From Erinaceus europaeus (taxonomy: Eukaryota > Chordata > Mammalia > Eulipotyphla > Erinaceidae), in assembly GCF_950295315.1 (NCBI RefSeq), contig NC_080185.1, positions 47,721,237-47,785,236 of the forward strand: 64,000 nucleotides of DNA, written 5' to 3'. Shown here in pieces: positions 43,220 to 55,102 of the stretch. The position numbers and the translations under genes are program-made. Position 1 is the stretch's first letter. Each line of letters begins with the position of its first letter. The notes beneath the pieces are model-generated. The model worked only from the letters and a program-made list of their open reading frames with translations, was not told the origin of the DNA and did not search any database.

Positions 43220-46200
43220 TTTTTTTTTTTTTTTTTAGGAGGGGTACAACTCCACACAATTCCCACCGCCCAATCTCCATATCCCACCCCCTCCCCCGAT
43301 AGCTTTCCCATTCTCTATCCCTCTGGGAGCATGGACCCAGGGTCATTGAGGGTTGCAGAAGGTAGAAGGTCTGGCTTCTGTAATTGCTTCCTCGCTGAAC
43401 ATGGGCGTTGACTGGTCGGTCCTATACTCCCAGTCTGCCTCTCTCTTTCCCTAGTAGGATGGGTCTCTGGGGAAGCTGAGCTCCAGGACACATTGGTGGT
43501 GTCTTCAATCCAGGGAAGTCTGGCCGGCATCCTGATGACACCTGGAACCTGGTGACTGAAAAGAGAGTTAACATACAAAGCCAAACAAATTGTTGAGCAA
43601 TCATGGACCCAAAGCTTGGAAAAGTGGAGAGGAAGTATTAGGGAGGTACTCACTGCAAACTCTAGTATACTTCTGCTTTCTTACTTTGGTGCCATACTCC
43701 AAACTCAATTTCTGCTTTGCGTTTCTACTTTTTTTTTTTTTTTTACATGCATAACATTCCCCAGATTCCCATTTAGCAATACAACCCCCACTATTTCATT
43801 CATCATTTTTCATGGACCTGTATTCTCCCCACCCACCCACCCACCCCAGAGTCTTTTACTTTGGTGTAATACTCCAATTCCATTTCAGGTTCGACTTGTG
43901 TTTTCTTTTCTAATCTTGTTTTTCAACTTCGGCCTGAGAGTGAGATCATCCCATATTCATCCTTCTGTTTCTGACTTATTTCACTCAACATGATTTTTTC
44001 AAGGTCCATCCAAGATCGGCTGAAAACAGTGAAGTCACCATTTTTTACAGCTGAGTAGTATTCCATTGTGTATATATACCACAACTTGCTCAGCCACTCA
44101 TCTGTTGTTGGACACCTGGGTTGCTTCCAGGTTTTGGCTATTACAAATTGTGCTGCCAAGAACATATGTGTACACAGATCTTTTTGGATGGATGTGTTGG
44201 GTTCCTTAGGATATATCCCCAGGAGGGGAATTGCAGGGTCATAGGGTAGGTCCATTTCTAGCCTTCTGAGAGTTCTCCAGACTGTTCTCCACAGAGGTTG
44301 GACCAATTGACATTCCCACCAGCAGTGCAGGAGGGTTCCTTTGACCCCACACCCTCTCCAGCATTTGCTGCTGTTACCTTTTCTGATGTGTGACATTCTC
44401 ACAGGAGTGAAGTGATATCTCATTGTTGTCTTGATTTGCATTTCTCTGACAATCAGAGACCTGGAGCATTTTTTCATGTGTTTCTCAGCCTTTTGGATCT
44501 CTTCTGTGGTGAATATTCTGTCCAATTCCTCCCCCCATTTTTGGATGGGGTTATTTGTTGTCTTGTTGTTGAGTCTGGTAAGCTCTTTATATATGTTGGT
44601 TATTAAACTCTTATCTGATGTATGGCATGTAAAGATCTTCTCCCATTCTGTGAGGGGTCTCTTGATTTGGGTAGTGGTTTCTTTTGCTGTGAAGAAGCTT
44701 TTTAATTTGATGTAGTCCCATAGGTTTATACTTGCCTTAGTCTTCCTTGTAATTGGATTCGTTTCATTGAAAATGTCTTTAAAATTTATGCGGAAAAAAG
44801 TTCTTCCAATATTTTCCTCTAAGTATCTGATAGTTTCTGGTCTAACATCCAAGTCCTTGATCCACTTGGAATTTACTTTTGTATTTGGTGAAATACAGTG
44901 ATTCAGCTTCATTCTTCTGCATGTTTCAACCCATTGTTTCCAACACCATTTGTTGAAGAGACTCTGCTTTCCCCATGTAATAGTCTGGGCCCCTTTGTCA
45001 AAGATTAGATGTCCATAGGTGTGGGGCCTCATTTCTGGGCTCTCAATTCTATTCCACTGGTCAGTGTGTCTGTTCATGTTCCAGAACCAAGCAGTTTTGA
45101 TGACAATGGCCCTATAATATAGTTTGAGATCTGGCAGTGTGATGCCTCCGGTTCTGTTCTTTTTTCTCAAGATTGTTTTGGCAATTCTAGGTCTTTTCTG
45201 GTTCCAGATAAACATTTGTAGCATTTTTTCTATTCTCCTAAAAAATGTGCTTGGGATCTTGATGGGGATAGCATTAAATTTGTAGATGGCTCTGGGTAAT
45301 ATATTCATTTTGATGATGTTAATTCTTCCAACCCATGAGCATGGAATATCTTTCCACTTCTTTGTGTCTTTTTCAATTTCTTTGAGTAGTGACTCATAAT
45401 TTTCAGTATACAAGTCTTTCACTTCTTTGGTTAGGTTTATTCCTAGATATTTTATTGTTTTTGTTGCTATAGAAAAAGGAACTGATTTCTGGATTTCAAT
45501 TTCTTCTAACTTAGTGTTTGCATAGAGGAATGCCACTGACTTTTGAATGTTAATTTTATAACCTGACACATTACTGTATTGCCTGATGATTTCCAAAAGC
45601 TTCTTGCTAGATTCCTTAGGTTTTTCCATGTATACTATCATGTCATCTGCAAATAAGGAGAGTTTGACTTCTTCTCTTCCAATCTGTATTCCTTTAATTC
45701 CTTGCTCCTGCCTGATTGCTATGGCAAGAACTTCCAACACTATGTTGAATAGTAATGGTGATAGTGGGCAGCCCTGTCTAGTACCTGATCTGAGGGGAAA
45801 TGCTTCCAGTTTTTCACCATTGAGTATGATGTTGGCTGTAGGTTTGCTATATATAGACTCCACTATCTTCAGGAATTTTCCATCTATTCCCATTTTTTGT
45901 AGTGTTTTGATCATAAAGGGATGTTGTATTTTGTCAAAGGCTTTCTCTGCATCTATTGATATGACCATGTGGTTTTTGGTCTTGCTTTTGTTGATATGGT
46001 GGATCACATTGATTGATTTACGTATATTAAACCAACCTTGCATGCCTGGGATAAACCCCACTTGGTCATGATGGACAATCTTTTTGATATACTGCTGTAT
46101 CCGGTTGGCTAGAATTTTGTTCAATATTTTCGCATCTATGTTCATCAGAGATATTGGTCTGTAGTTTTCTTTTTTGGTTGTGTCCCTGTCTGCTTTTGGT

Positions 46201-46684
46201 ATCAGGGTGATGTTGGCTTCATAGAAGCTGGCAGGGAGTATTCCAGTGTCTTCAATCTTCTGGAAGACTTTTAAAAGTAGAGGTATTAGTTCTTCTTTGA
46301 AAGTTTTGTAGAATTCATTTGTAAAACCATCTGGTCCAGGACTTTTATTTTTGGGAAGATTTTTGATAACTGTTTCAATTTCATTAGCTGTGATGGGCCT
46401 GTTCATGTTATCCACTTCCTCTTTACTTAGTTTTGGAAGTTGGTAGGTATCTAGGAAATCATTCATTTCTTCCAGGTTCTCTAACTTGGTGGCATATAGT
46501 TGTTCATAGAAGCCTCGCATGATATGTTGAATTTCTGCAGTGTCTGTTGTGATATCTCCTCTTTCATTTACTATCCGATTTATTTGGGTCTTCTCCCTTT
46601 TTTGTTTTGTGAGTCTGGCTAAAGGTTTGTCGATTTTGTTTACTCTTTCGAAGAACCAACATTTACTTTCATTGATCTTTTGTA
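43220..46684 (-). mobile_element. Young 5'-truncated L1 with a chimeric 3' end
   Basis: A perfect 16-bp TSD, ACATGTCACAACTCTT (43204-43219 and 46685-46700), bounds a single 3.46 kb insert. Read on the minus strand it holds ORF2 (to 43923), a short ~180-bp 3' UTR, an internal A16 run (43729-43744), ~45 bp resembling that short 3' UTR again, then ~440 bp of the long-type L1 3' UTR, and a terminal poly-A (T-run 43219-43236 on the plus strand). Confidence 0.93.
43238..43685 (-). repeat. Long-type L1 3' UTR segment at the 3' end of the chimeric L1
   Basis: It matches 24755-25200 in reverse. It has no TSD of its own and shares the outer TSD of the insert. It therefore arrived together with ORF2 as one retrotransposition product. 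Confidence 0.8.
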
Positions 46685-46688
46685 ACAT
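43923..46688 (-). CDS. L1 ORF2, 5'-truncated but open for 921 codons
   Basis: The reading frame lacks the endonuclease domain but keeps the whole RT and C-terminal parts without a stop. RT motifs: the first catalytic Asp in S-I-D-A-E-K-A-F-D (D246), R-Q-G-C-P-L-S (residues 304-310) and the FADD box at residues 346-349 (45642-45653). The C-terminal C-x3-C-x7-H-x4-C motif is at about residues 765-785 (near 44320-44370). Full ORF2 is about 1,270 residues, so the first ~350 are gone. The first Met codon (46686-46688) lies in the duplicated target site, not in L1. No L1 promoter remains. Even if made, the protein could not nick DNA. The open frame points to a recent insertion. Confidence 0.9.
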   Translation of the reverse strand: MLQKINESKCWFFERVNKIDKPLARLTKQKREKTQINRIVNERGDITTDTAEIQHIMRGFYEQLYATKLENLEEMNDFLDTYQLPKLSKEEVDNMNRPITANEIETVIKNLPKNKSPGPDGFTNEFYKTFKEELIPLLLKVFQKIEDTGILPASFYEANITLIPKADRDTTKKENYRPISLMNIDAKILNKILANRIQQYIKKIVHHDQVGFIPGMQGWFNIRKSINVIHHINKSKTKNHMVISIDAEKAFDKIQHPFMIKTLQKMGIDGKFLKIVESIYSKPTANIILNGEKLEAFPLRSGTRQGCPLSPLLFNIVLEVLAIAIRQEQGIKGIQIGREEVKLSLFADDMIVYMEKPKESSKKLLEIIRQYSNVSGYKINIQKSVAFLYANTKLEEIEIQKSVPFSIATKTIKYLGINLTKEVKDLYTENYESLLKEIEKDTKKWKDIPCSWVGRINIIKMNILPRAIYKFNAIPIKIPSTFFRRIEKMLQMFIWNQKRPRIAKTILRKKNRTGGITLPDLKLYYRAIVIKTAWFWNMNRHTDQWNRIESPEMRPHTYGHLIFDKGAQTITWGKQSLFNKWCWKQWVETCRRMKLNHCISPNTKVNSKWIKDLDVRPETIRYLEENIGRTFFRINFKDIFNETNPITRKTKASINLWDYIKLKSFFTAKETTTQIKRPLTEWEKIFTCHTSDKSLITNIYKELTRLNNKTTNNPIQKWGEELDRIFTTEEIQKAEKHMKKCSRSLIVREMQIKTTMRYHFTPVRMSHIRKGNSSKCWRGCGVKGTLLHCWWECQLVQPLWRTVWRTLRRLEMDLPYDPAIPLLGIYPKEPNTSIQKDLCTHMFLAAQFVIAKTWKQPRCPTTDEWLSKLWYIYTMEYYSAVKNGDFTVFSRSWMDLEKIMLSEISQKQKDEYGMISLSGRS

Positions 46689-46700
46689 GTCACAACTCTT

Positions 46701-47669
46701 AAGTTGTTCTTAGCATGAAGAAATTTCTTACCAAGTTTTGAAAACTAATAATTGGCAAAGGCGATTTTAAATCTGTCCATGATAAAAGAACAGGAATTCA
46801 ATATCACTTTGCAATTAATCAGTGAGTTTTGGATATACAATCTGCCCAACAAGAAGTTTATGTAGTTATTGAAATATGCTGCTTCTATGTAAATCAAACA
46901 AGAAACATAGAATATAATTCATTTACATCTAATGAAAGGCAAAGCTACTATTTTTCATCAGATAAATGAAGCCCATTCATTTCAGATTTGTCCTTCTCTG
47001 GTTAGTTTTATTCATTATAATCTTTGTAATCTTCTCTTTCTGCAGGCTTCTTGTCAATCAAATACTAACCAAACTTCTCTCCCCACAGACATCAGCTGAA
47101 TTACAAATATATGGAAGTGCAAGAGAAGTTCCAAAGGAAGGAATTGAAAAGGATCTAAACAGACCTCAGGAAGGTTTTTAGAGACAGAAATTTTAGGAGA
47201 TACCTCTTTGGTAGATAGATTGTTTTAAACTAAAAATGAAAGCTTGAGTCATGCCCTGATTATCTACATTAAGCTTTATCTCTTCCTTATCAGAATAAGC
47301 ATAATTTAAAAATCAAGACCTATTTCTTTTCAAATAGAAAGCAATTGCTCTTTTTCTCTCTCCTTCTATCACTTCTAGCCCCCTTCCCACTCTTCAGACT
47401 CTCTTAATGAACAGTTTTGAATATAAATACCTTTCCCCCTCTTAATATAGAGACTTTACACTTCACTCCCTCCATGCATATTATATATATTCTTTTCTGA
47501 CCTAAAATTGTTTGTATTTTTCACCCAGTATTAGAAGAACCTAAAGGGGCAGGTGACTTTCTCCCAGCGTAATGACCCTGAAATTCTCCTCATTCGGAAC
47601 TCTTATGGAACTTATATTCTATGATAAGTAATTCAACACAATCATATCTGGGGACCTTTCATGTTTTGA
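46701..47669. other. Unique sequence
   Basis: No gene was recognised. A 71-codon frame (46966-47181) has a splice-acceptor-like 'ctccccacag' at 47080-47089 before 'acatcagctg', but no other exon support. Confidence 0.4.
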
Positions 47670-47679
47670 CATTTTAATT

Positions 47680-47953
47680 ATTTTTTTAATTTATTCCCTT
47701 TTGTTGCCCTTGTTGTTGTTTTTATTGTTGTAGTTATTATTGTTGTTGTCGTTGTTGGATAGGACATAGAGAAATGGAGAGAGGAGGGGAAGACAGAGAG
47801 GAGGAGAGAAATATAGACACCTGCAGACCTGCTTCACCGCCTGTGAAGTGACTCCCCTGCAGGTGGGGAGCCGGGGTTCGAACCGGGATCCTTATGCCGG
47901 TCCTTGTGCTTTGCGCCACCTGCGCTTAACCCATTGCGCTACAGCCCAACTCC
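47680..47953 (-). repeat. Long-family tRNA-derived SINE
   Basis: The TSD CATTTTAATT is at 47670-47679 and 47954-47963. In reverse, the head has a near-consensus B box ('ggttcgaacc' complement) at 47874-47883. This is one of the best-preserved copies. Confidence 0.92.
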
Positions 47954-47963
47954 CATTTTAATT

Positions 47964-49139
47964 CTTTTAATGACAATTTATTGACAATCTACTTTTATTA
48001 CTTATATAGAATCTTCCAAAGCAACATTATGGTTTTATCTATAATTCATTGACAACTCAATTACTGACACACCTTATGAAGTTTCAAGTATATAATATTC
48101 GTTATTTAATTTTTACGCCTTTTAAAATGACTAGATATTTCTGGAATGCAGAATTGAGAGGAGGGCAACTAGCTTCAACTAGCTGCTTTTCTATAGACAA
48201 GATGCTTTGGGGCATTCTGCCTCTGTCATTAATTATGTAATCTAGAAGGTCATGTTAAAAAGCTTTCTGGAGAAAATATCTTGGGAAACCACCTACAGAA
48301 ATATGTAAATTTTTACAAAAGCACATGAACTCCCATTGCCCAAAGGCTACATGTTCTCTTTCCCACATTAAAATGAGTAGTCAGGACAAAATGAAATGGA
48401 ACAGACCTCCCTCTTAAACATTGAGCTTCGTGAGAAGTATTATACTAGAAGGTTTACAGCTGAGTAGGTTTAGAGCTAGTATTCTCTAGATGCTTCCCTT
48501 TGGTAGACATATCATTTTAAGGACAATGAAGACCCTAAAGTCTCTAGTAACCACCCACCCCAGTCCCATCAAAATATACACTTAGCAAATTGTTGTCTTT
48601 TTCAGATCTAAAAAGAAATGATGTTAGTTTCCAAATTTCTTTCTGCACCTATATTCTCTTCTCTCTTCTCAAAATCCCTGGGGCTTTAGCTTTGAATATG
48701 TAAACCTATCTCTTCCATACAGATAACAGGACCTGTATAATCTTTATAGCTCCCTACCCCCAACCCATGCAAGTTATCAATATATTTCCCTTCTTTCATC
48801 AATCTGCCTTATACTTGTTTGGTTATTTGTTCAACCCATGAAAAGCCCAGAAGGGTACAGAATTATTTCTTTTCAAGCTCACAGCAGAGAATTCCATAAG
48901 ACTTAAACATGTGATATGAGTTAGGGGTTCAACTTCAAATTGTCCATTGTTCTTTGATAAGATCTTCTGTAGTCTAGGTAGCTAATTATAAGGAGAAATA
49001 GGCTGATGGTTTTCTAGTTTTGGATGTCTAGCATTAAGTGCTATTTTGATACTGACATAGCCAATTATCAGAATTATTATCTAGCATTGCCAGAGTTTAT
49101 TAAACTCACAGAAGGGAATATTTGATCTGTGCTTGACTT
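47964..49139. other. Unique sequence
   Basis: Nothing recognisable beyond short pyrimidine-rich runs. Confidence 0.4.
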
Positions 49140-49450
49140 TGTAAAAATAAGAGGGTTAATAAGAGTGAGAGATAGATTGAAAAGGAGCTTATAGACAAAT
49201 ACCAGATGACCTCACACATATTTTGGTACTTAAAAAGCAAAGCAAAGGAACAGACAGGGTAAAACATAAATCCTTACACCATGCCTTCATATTTGAGGCT
49301 ACTAATGTGGGAGGAACTGTAAGGTGGGGAAGAGGACACAATATCCTTCATTGGAGGATGATGGCACTTTGATGGTGGATGAGGTAATTTAGTACATATT
49401 TTGGAGAGATATAAAACTGACAGTCTGAGACAGCAACATTCCTTAAAGTA
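49140..49450 (+). repeat. Old L1 3'-end fragment
   Basis: 'ggatgatggcactttgatggtggatgaggtaatttagtacatattttggagagatataaaactg' type sequence is like the 3' part of the old L1 at 38700-38900. No tail is visible. Confidence 0.5.
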
Positions 49451-49589
49451 ACACTTTCTGAATAAGATAAACAGAAAAAGACCTCATGTTGAAATATGGA
49501 CAGAATGGACACATCAACATTATTGAAGTTAATTTTCTAATAAACACAAAATACACACTTCCTTTCTTGCTTCTTTCTCTTTCTTTTCT

Positions 49590-49785
49590 AAAAATTATAT
49601 TTATTTGATAGAGACAGCCAGAAATTGAGAGGAAGGGGGAAACAGAGAAGGAGAGAGACACCGGCATCACTGCTTTACTACTTGTGAAGCTTTCTCCCTG
49701 CAGTTGGGGACCAGGGGCTTGAACCTGGGTCCTTGCACATTGTAACTTATGCTCTAAACCAGGTGAGCCACTACCTGCCCCTTTC
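49590..49785 (-). repeat. tRNA-derived SINE
   Basis: In reverse: a T/A-rich start, the body 'gagacagccagaaattgagag', and a head with B box ('gcttgaacc' complement) near 49717-49726. Same family as 1-78 and 15115-15320. Confidence 0.7.
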
Positions 49786-50221
49786 TATTTCTATGATGAA
49801 GAAGAGGGACTTCTAGAAGGTGAGATGGAAAATGGTTAAAAGCAAGACATGTTGATCTTTGATAAAGGGGTTCACCTGATATATCAGTAGCTGACAGCTT
49901 ATAGGTCCTTGGAATTAACCTTGGAAATCCTTAAGTTGAAGTCACCTGTAATTGTTTCCCAGAGTGATAGTTTGGTATAGGTCTAATTTGATATAACTTA
50001 CATGAATTCAGAGTAATTTCTCTTTTATTCTGATGGTGGTGTGGGTGATTAGCAATATCTCATAGTCTTTCCCATCAGGATGGCAGTTACTGCTTTCATC
50101 TAAAGGCCTTGATGCCTACTCAGTTTCCTGCTTAGAATACTGGGAACACATGTCAGTCAGTGGAGTCAAAGATCTTTTCATATGCTGGTAAAAATCTTTA
50201 AATATATCATTTATTTTCCTA
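49786..50221. other. Unique sequence
   Basis: Nothing recognisable. Confidence 0.4.
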
Positions 50222-50690
50222 CTCATGACCACAGAATGTGAGCTCAGATCTAGAGGAATGCAGAGGTCACAGGCTCCTAAGCTAATTATGGGCTCCAGAT
50301 CGAATCAATTCGATGGGGTTTACAGACAACAATTTTTATACCTTTTTCCCATATTAGGGAGCTACTGTCTTCCCTGATCCAGATTTCTGGTCCTTTTCCC
50401 AGCCATGACATCATCTCCTCAGACAATAATTAGGATCCACCAGCATGTCAGATTTCAGGCTCAGGCAAAAACAAACAAACAAACAAAATACACTAGTATA
50501 GCTACAGGCCCTTTGAAATATAACTAAAATATGCCTACTAGCTATCTAAAAAATGGAGGACCCCCCCCAACACTTCATCTGCACTATTCAAGCCTTTAGG
50601 TCCATGTTTGTTTGGCTTTGTATGTTGTACCCCTCTTATCCTAAGGTTTTGTCAGTGTTTCCTTTTTATAAATAAGAAATTAAAATAAAT
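50222..50690 (+). repeat. Older L1 3' UTR copy with an internal deletion
   Basis: Forward orientation. It matches the complement of 41700-42560 for about 370 bp, then jumps at about 50624 from 'tttggctttgtatgtt' to the terminal 'gtacccctcttatcctaaggttttgtcag' and an A-rich tail. Confidence 0.65.
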
Positions 50691-51644
50691 AAATATATCA
50701 TTTAGTGTCTGTGCATAATTAGCCATAACATCAAATTGTTCACTTATGTTCCCAGAAATATAAAATTTATAGATGTTAGTAGGCATTAGACAACCAAGTA
50801 TTAGTTTAATAGGAATTAATCCATGACTTCTGTTTGGGATATTTTGAATCTTTATGTGGATCAAACTTGAATTTTTTGGTGATTTCTTGATAAACATTTC
50901 CTAATGTACTATTTATATCTAAATTTGTGTGTTCTAAATAATTAAGGACATTATAGGATGTGGAATCCTAGTAAATGTTCCTGAGTATTTGAAAATATAT
51001 AATTTGTCTCTGTTGTTAAGTGAGTTCTTTGATCTGATTCAACTAATAAGAATACCAAACTGAGGAATGATTTTAGTTATTAATTTCTTTGCCACTGTTT
51101 TAGCATAGGCATATTTAATTGAATAATATTTATCCACAAAACATACAGACAATAATCCAATAGTCAGAACAGCCTCAACTGACAAAACCATAAAATTAAT
51201 TTAGAGTACTGCAGCTACTTTCCTTGGAGAACTTCCTGGAGTAGCTGGATTTATTCCAGAAAATTTTATGAAATTTATAAGTGACACATTATGAAACAAT
51301 CTGGCCAGAAATTGTTGTGGCTTCCCAAGTAAAACCAATTATCTTTTAGTCCCTTCACTACCCCAGTTTTCTATATATGTCACAACTGATGGGAGAAATG
51401 GGCAAACCAAAAGTTAAGAGAAAGGGAGATAAATAGAATCTACCAGCCTAGGTATGTAATTCATTTGGTAATTGTCACACTATTGTATATATTTCTCTTT
51501 TTCAGATTGTGGGGCATTTGAGTGATCGTTAATGACAGCATGTTAAGGCAGGTTTAAAAACTCAGTAGAAAGAAGGGATAATGGGGTCCACTGTGAGCTG
51601 CATAGTTACATCTGTCAGTCCTGTCATTTTCTGGGGCTGCAATA
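50691..51644. other. Unique AT-rich sequence
   Basis: No gene or repeat was recognised. Confidence 0.4.
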
Positions 51645-52490
51645 TTCTTTTTTTATTTATAAAATGGAAATATTGACAAGACTATAGGATAAGAAGGGTA
51701 CATTTCCACACAGTGCCCACTCCCAGAGCTCCATATCCAATCCCTTCCCTTGATAGCTTCCCTATTCTTTAACTCTCAGGGAGTATGGACCCAGGGCCAT
51801 TATGGGGTACAGAAGGTGGAAAGTCTGGCTTCTGTAATTGCTTCTCCACTGAACATAGGCATTGGCAAGTCGATCCATACTCTGAGCCTATCTCTCTCTT
51901 TCCCTAGTGGGGTAGCGATCTGGGGAGGTGAAGCTCCAAGACACATGGTGGGGTTGTCTGCCCAGGGAAGTAGATTGGCATCATGGTATCATCTGGAACA
52001 TGGTGGCTGAAAAAGAGTTAAGATATAAAGCAGAACAAATCATTGACTAATCATGAACCTAAAGGCAATAATATTGCAGATGAAGATTTGTGGTCTCCAT
52101 TTTGGAAAAAAGCTAGTAGATCTATTTTAGGTATATTCCCAGGGGGGCATGACTTTGCTAGTTTTTGCCTGCACCTGAGATCTAATATGCAGGCAGACCT
52201 TGGTTACTGTCTAGGGAGATGGTGTCATAGTTAGAAAAAGGACTAGAATGCTGGCTCAGGGAAGAGAGTAGCTCCCAAATATAGGGAAAATATATAAATA
52301 ATTGTTAACTGTAAACCCCATCGATTTGTTCTGAGGCCCATATTCAGCATAGGAGCCTATGTAACCTCTACATCCCTGTAGGCTTGCATTCTGTGGTCAT
52401 GGCTAGGAACATTCCAGGCTGCACTAATTTCAGACCCCATCTTCCTCAGGTAATAGGTAGAGTATGTTGTCCAACCTCCTTTTAGAGAAT
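51645..52490 (-). repeat. Older L1 3' UTR copy
   Basis: In reverse, with its terminus at 51650-51690. It matches 32791-33665 and 41672-42600. Confidence 0.7.
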
Positions 52491-52493
52491 GTC

Positions 52494-52711
52494 CCAATAA
52501 ATGTTCATATCCTCTCCTTATTTTTGGATGGGGTCATTTTTTTTGTTGTTGTTCCTGAGTTTGGTGAACACTTTATATATTTTGGTTATTAGCCTTTTGT
52601 CTGATGTATGGCATGTAAAGATCTTTTCTCATTCTGTGAGGAGTCTCTTTGCTTGGGTGATGATTTCTTTTGCTGCACAGAAGCTTTTTAATTTGATGTA
52701 GCCCCATTGTT
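52494..52711 (-). pseudogene. L1 ORF2 C-terminal fragment
   Basis: It matches 44520-44715 of the young L1 in reverse (the W-E-K-I-F and K-S-F region). It follows the 3' UTR copy on its left and may belong to the same insertion with an internal deletion. Confidence 0.7.
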
Positions 52712-52744
52712 TTATTTTTAATTTTTATTTGTTCAGTGCATATT

Positions 52745-53115
52745 TTATTGTTAATAATTTACTTATAATATAAAAGAATATTGACAAGACCATAGGATAA
52801 GAGGGGTACAATTCCACACAATATCCACCACCAGGGTTCTGTATCTCATCCCCTTCCTTGAAATCTTTCATACTCTTATCACTCTGGGAGCATGGGCCCA
52901 GGGTCATTATGGGTGCAGAAGGTGGAAGGTCTGGTTTCCATAATTGCTTCTCTGCTGAACATGGGTGTTGGCAGGTCGATCCATACTCCCTGTCTGTCTC
53001 TATCTTTCCCTAGTGGGGCAAGAATCTGGAGAGGTGGGTCCAGAGTACACTGGTGAGGTCCTCTTTCCAGAGGTCTTGTCAGTGTTTCCTTTTTATAAAT
53101 AAAAATTAAAAAATA
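52745..53115. repeat. L1 3' UTR pieces in opposite orientations
   Basis: 52770 to about 53072 matches the L1 3' UTR in reverse, including its end. About 53074-53115 matches the terminal ~40 bp forward with an A-rich tail. No TSD was found, so twin priming and two separate insertions are both possible. Confidence 0.5.
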
Positions 53116-53279
53116 ACAAAAAGAACTGGATCTTCCCCCAGGATTCTAATGAAGTCTGCGTGCATGACAAAACATACGCCTTTCCAGGTGAGCTATCTCT
53201 TGGTCTCCTGGCTTCCAATTTCCCACAGAGTTTCTTCTATCTGTTCTAGGGACTGACTCATAGGAACCACATAAATACA

Positions 53280-53438
53280 TTTTTAAAATATTTATTTCTT
53301 TATTTATGAGAGATATAGAAAGAGAAGAGATAGAGATAGAAAGAAACAGGTATCACTCTGGTACATGTGCTGCTGGGGATTGAACTCAGGACCTCATGCA
53401 TGAGAGTCCAATGCTTACTGCACCACCTCCCAGACCAC
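53280..53438 (-). repeat. tRNA-derived SINE, short family
   Basis: The TSD CATAAATACA is at 53270-53279 and 53439-53448. In reverse: a T-rich tail, a GA-rich body, and a head with B box ('gattgaact' complement) near 53378-53387. Confidence 0.85.
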
Positions 53439-53448
53439 CATAAATACA

Positions 53449-54226
53449 ATTGTTAACCTAATGAACAGAACTAAACATAAGAAAAAGAAGGTGATAAGAA
53501 TATACCTACCAATGAAACTGCTCCTGCCAGGTAGTGCCTCCCTGTCTGTTCTACATGGGAACAGTCCATCAATTCTACACTATAACATTGCTGAACTTGC
53601 AAAGAATTGAAGTGATAGCAACATATGTGGATATCACGGGTAGCCATTATTCTAATCCCATGGCACCTCCTGAATCAGTGGCAAGTATGTAGACCCAAAT
53701 TTATATTAGCATAAATATTGAAGAATGGTAACACTGTGCTGTAGTTTTGATTTATAGAAGGACAGAACAAAACAGATAAATCATTTCCCTTAAGTATCAC
53801 AGCAATGCATCTTTAAATAACTAGTCCCTCAACTCCAAAGACACTAATTTCTCCTTTTCCCACTTTTGTAATTCTCATTAGTATCCAATGAGAGCTATAT
53901 AGCCAAGGAGGTATAAAACTGAATAGATTCCCTGCACTACAAATTTTCAGAGCAATGTAAACAAAGCAATCTTTTGATTTAATGACAGTATAGTATTGCC
54001 ATAGAGGCAAAGAATACCAGAACTTTAGAAGCCCAGAATTGGATGTTCATTATCACTGAGCTATGGGTAACTCAGCAAGGTGGAGAGTTTAAGTGAAGTG
54101 GTCTCTTGGAGAAATGTTGCCAGTTATTAGACAGGAAGAACACTTTGGGCATATCTTTCTTCTCAACCCTAAAAGTCTAATTTTCCAATCCATCAGGAGT
54201 ATACTGTTCTTTAATAATTTAAAAAT
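53449..54226. other. Unique sequence
   Basis: No gene or repeat was recognised. Confidence 0.4.
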
Positions 54227-54238
54227 AAAAAAAGGAGA

Positions 54239-54675
54239 TTTTCCAGGGAAGATGGCGGACTGAGAAGCTGCTAGGCTTGAGCTCTGATCACATCTTCTGG
54301 AAACGGTAGGATTTTCTGCCTTTAGCAGGCCAGTCAATAAGGGGTCCTAGCACCAAGGAGGTGACTATAACTTAATTTGGGTTAAGAATTAAGAGTAGAG
54401 GTGGCGCGGACTAGCGGGTGGGCTGCTACAGACTTCCCAGGCGGTGGGCAAGGCGGGTGCGCCGGGCATTGTCCTCGGCCCGGGAAGGCGGCTCCTCCGT
54501 CGGTTGCAGAGCGCTGCTGGGTGGCCGGCAGATTGGGGGCTTCCTCTTGGGAGTCTCTGGGGACCACCGCGGCCCTGAGGGTGGATCCGAGGACATCCTT
54601 GAGTACAGCTCTCATTGGATCAAAAGGACGTGGAGCTAGTTTTCATCTTTGAGAAATCCTTTAAAAAAGCTTCAG
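54239..54675 (+). promoter_or_regulatory. L1 5' UTR unit 1, with CpG-rich part
   Basis: Starts with 'gggaagatggcggactgag', matching the 18.1 kb L1 5' end. The section 54395-54640 is GC- and CpG-rich and has no counterpart in the 18.1 kb L1 5' UTR. It ends in 'aaaaaagcttcagggggggg', where unit 2 begins. Confidence 0.8.
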
Positions 54676-55088
54676 GGGGGGGTTTCCCGGAAGATGGCGG
54701 ACTGAGAAGCTGCTGGTGGCTGAGCTCTGACCACATCTCCTGGAAACGGTAGGATTTTCTGCCTTTAGCAGGCCAGCCAATAAGGGGTCCTAGCGGCGAC
54801 ACCAAGGAGGTGAGTATAACTGAATTTGGGTTAAGAATTAGAGTAGGGAAAAAGGGGAAAAGAAAAAAAGGAAAAAATTTTTTTTTCTTTTAATTTTCAA
54901 GCATACCTCCTTCCTGCCCCCCCCCCATAACCAGTCCTTTTCTTTACCAAATTCCTGTCCCACCACGGAGTATCATTAATTCTAAGTCTATACCCTTCGG
55001 AAACCTCTGGCCTTTTTTCATTCTAAGTAGCCAACCCCCCCCACCTCACCCCACATAGCTAATTAAATAATTAAAAATAAATACATTT
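54676..55088 (+). promoter_or_regulatory. L1 5' UTR unit 2
   Basis: Restarts with 'cccggaagatggcggactgag' and follows the 18.1 kb L1 5' UTR (18100-18530) closely, including 'ccaaccccccc' and 'taattaaataattaaaaat'. It contains a splice-donor-like 'ggaggtgagtat' at about 54805. It resumes at 55911 after the nested insert. Confidence 0.85.
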
Positions 55089-55102
55089 AAAAAAACCCTT
55101 TC

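Noticed and set aside
45586..46071. 161-codon plus-strand ORF
   Set aside because: It is the antisense of the open L1 ORF2. The codon bias of the real frame leaves the complement open.
46966..47181. Possible host exon with a splice-acceptor-like site
   Set aside because: Single short frame, no donor-side partner or protein resemblance, so not called a gene.
47874..47935. tRNA-like sequence with near-consensus B box
   Set aside because: It is the head of a SINE with body, A-tail and TSD, not a functional tRNA gene. The same applies to all other SINE heads here.
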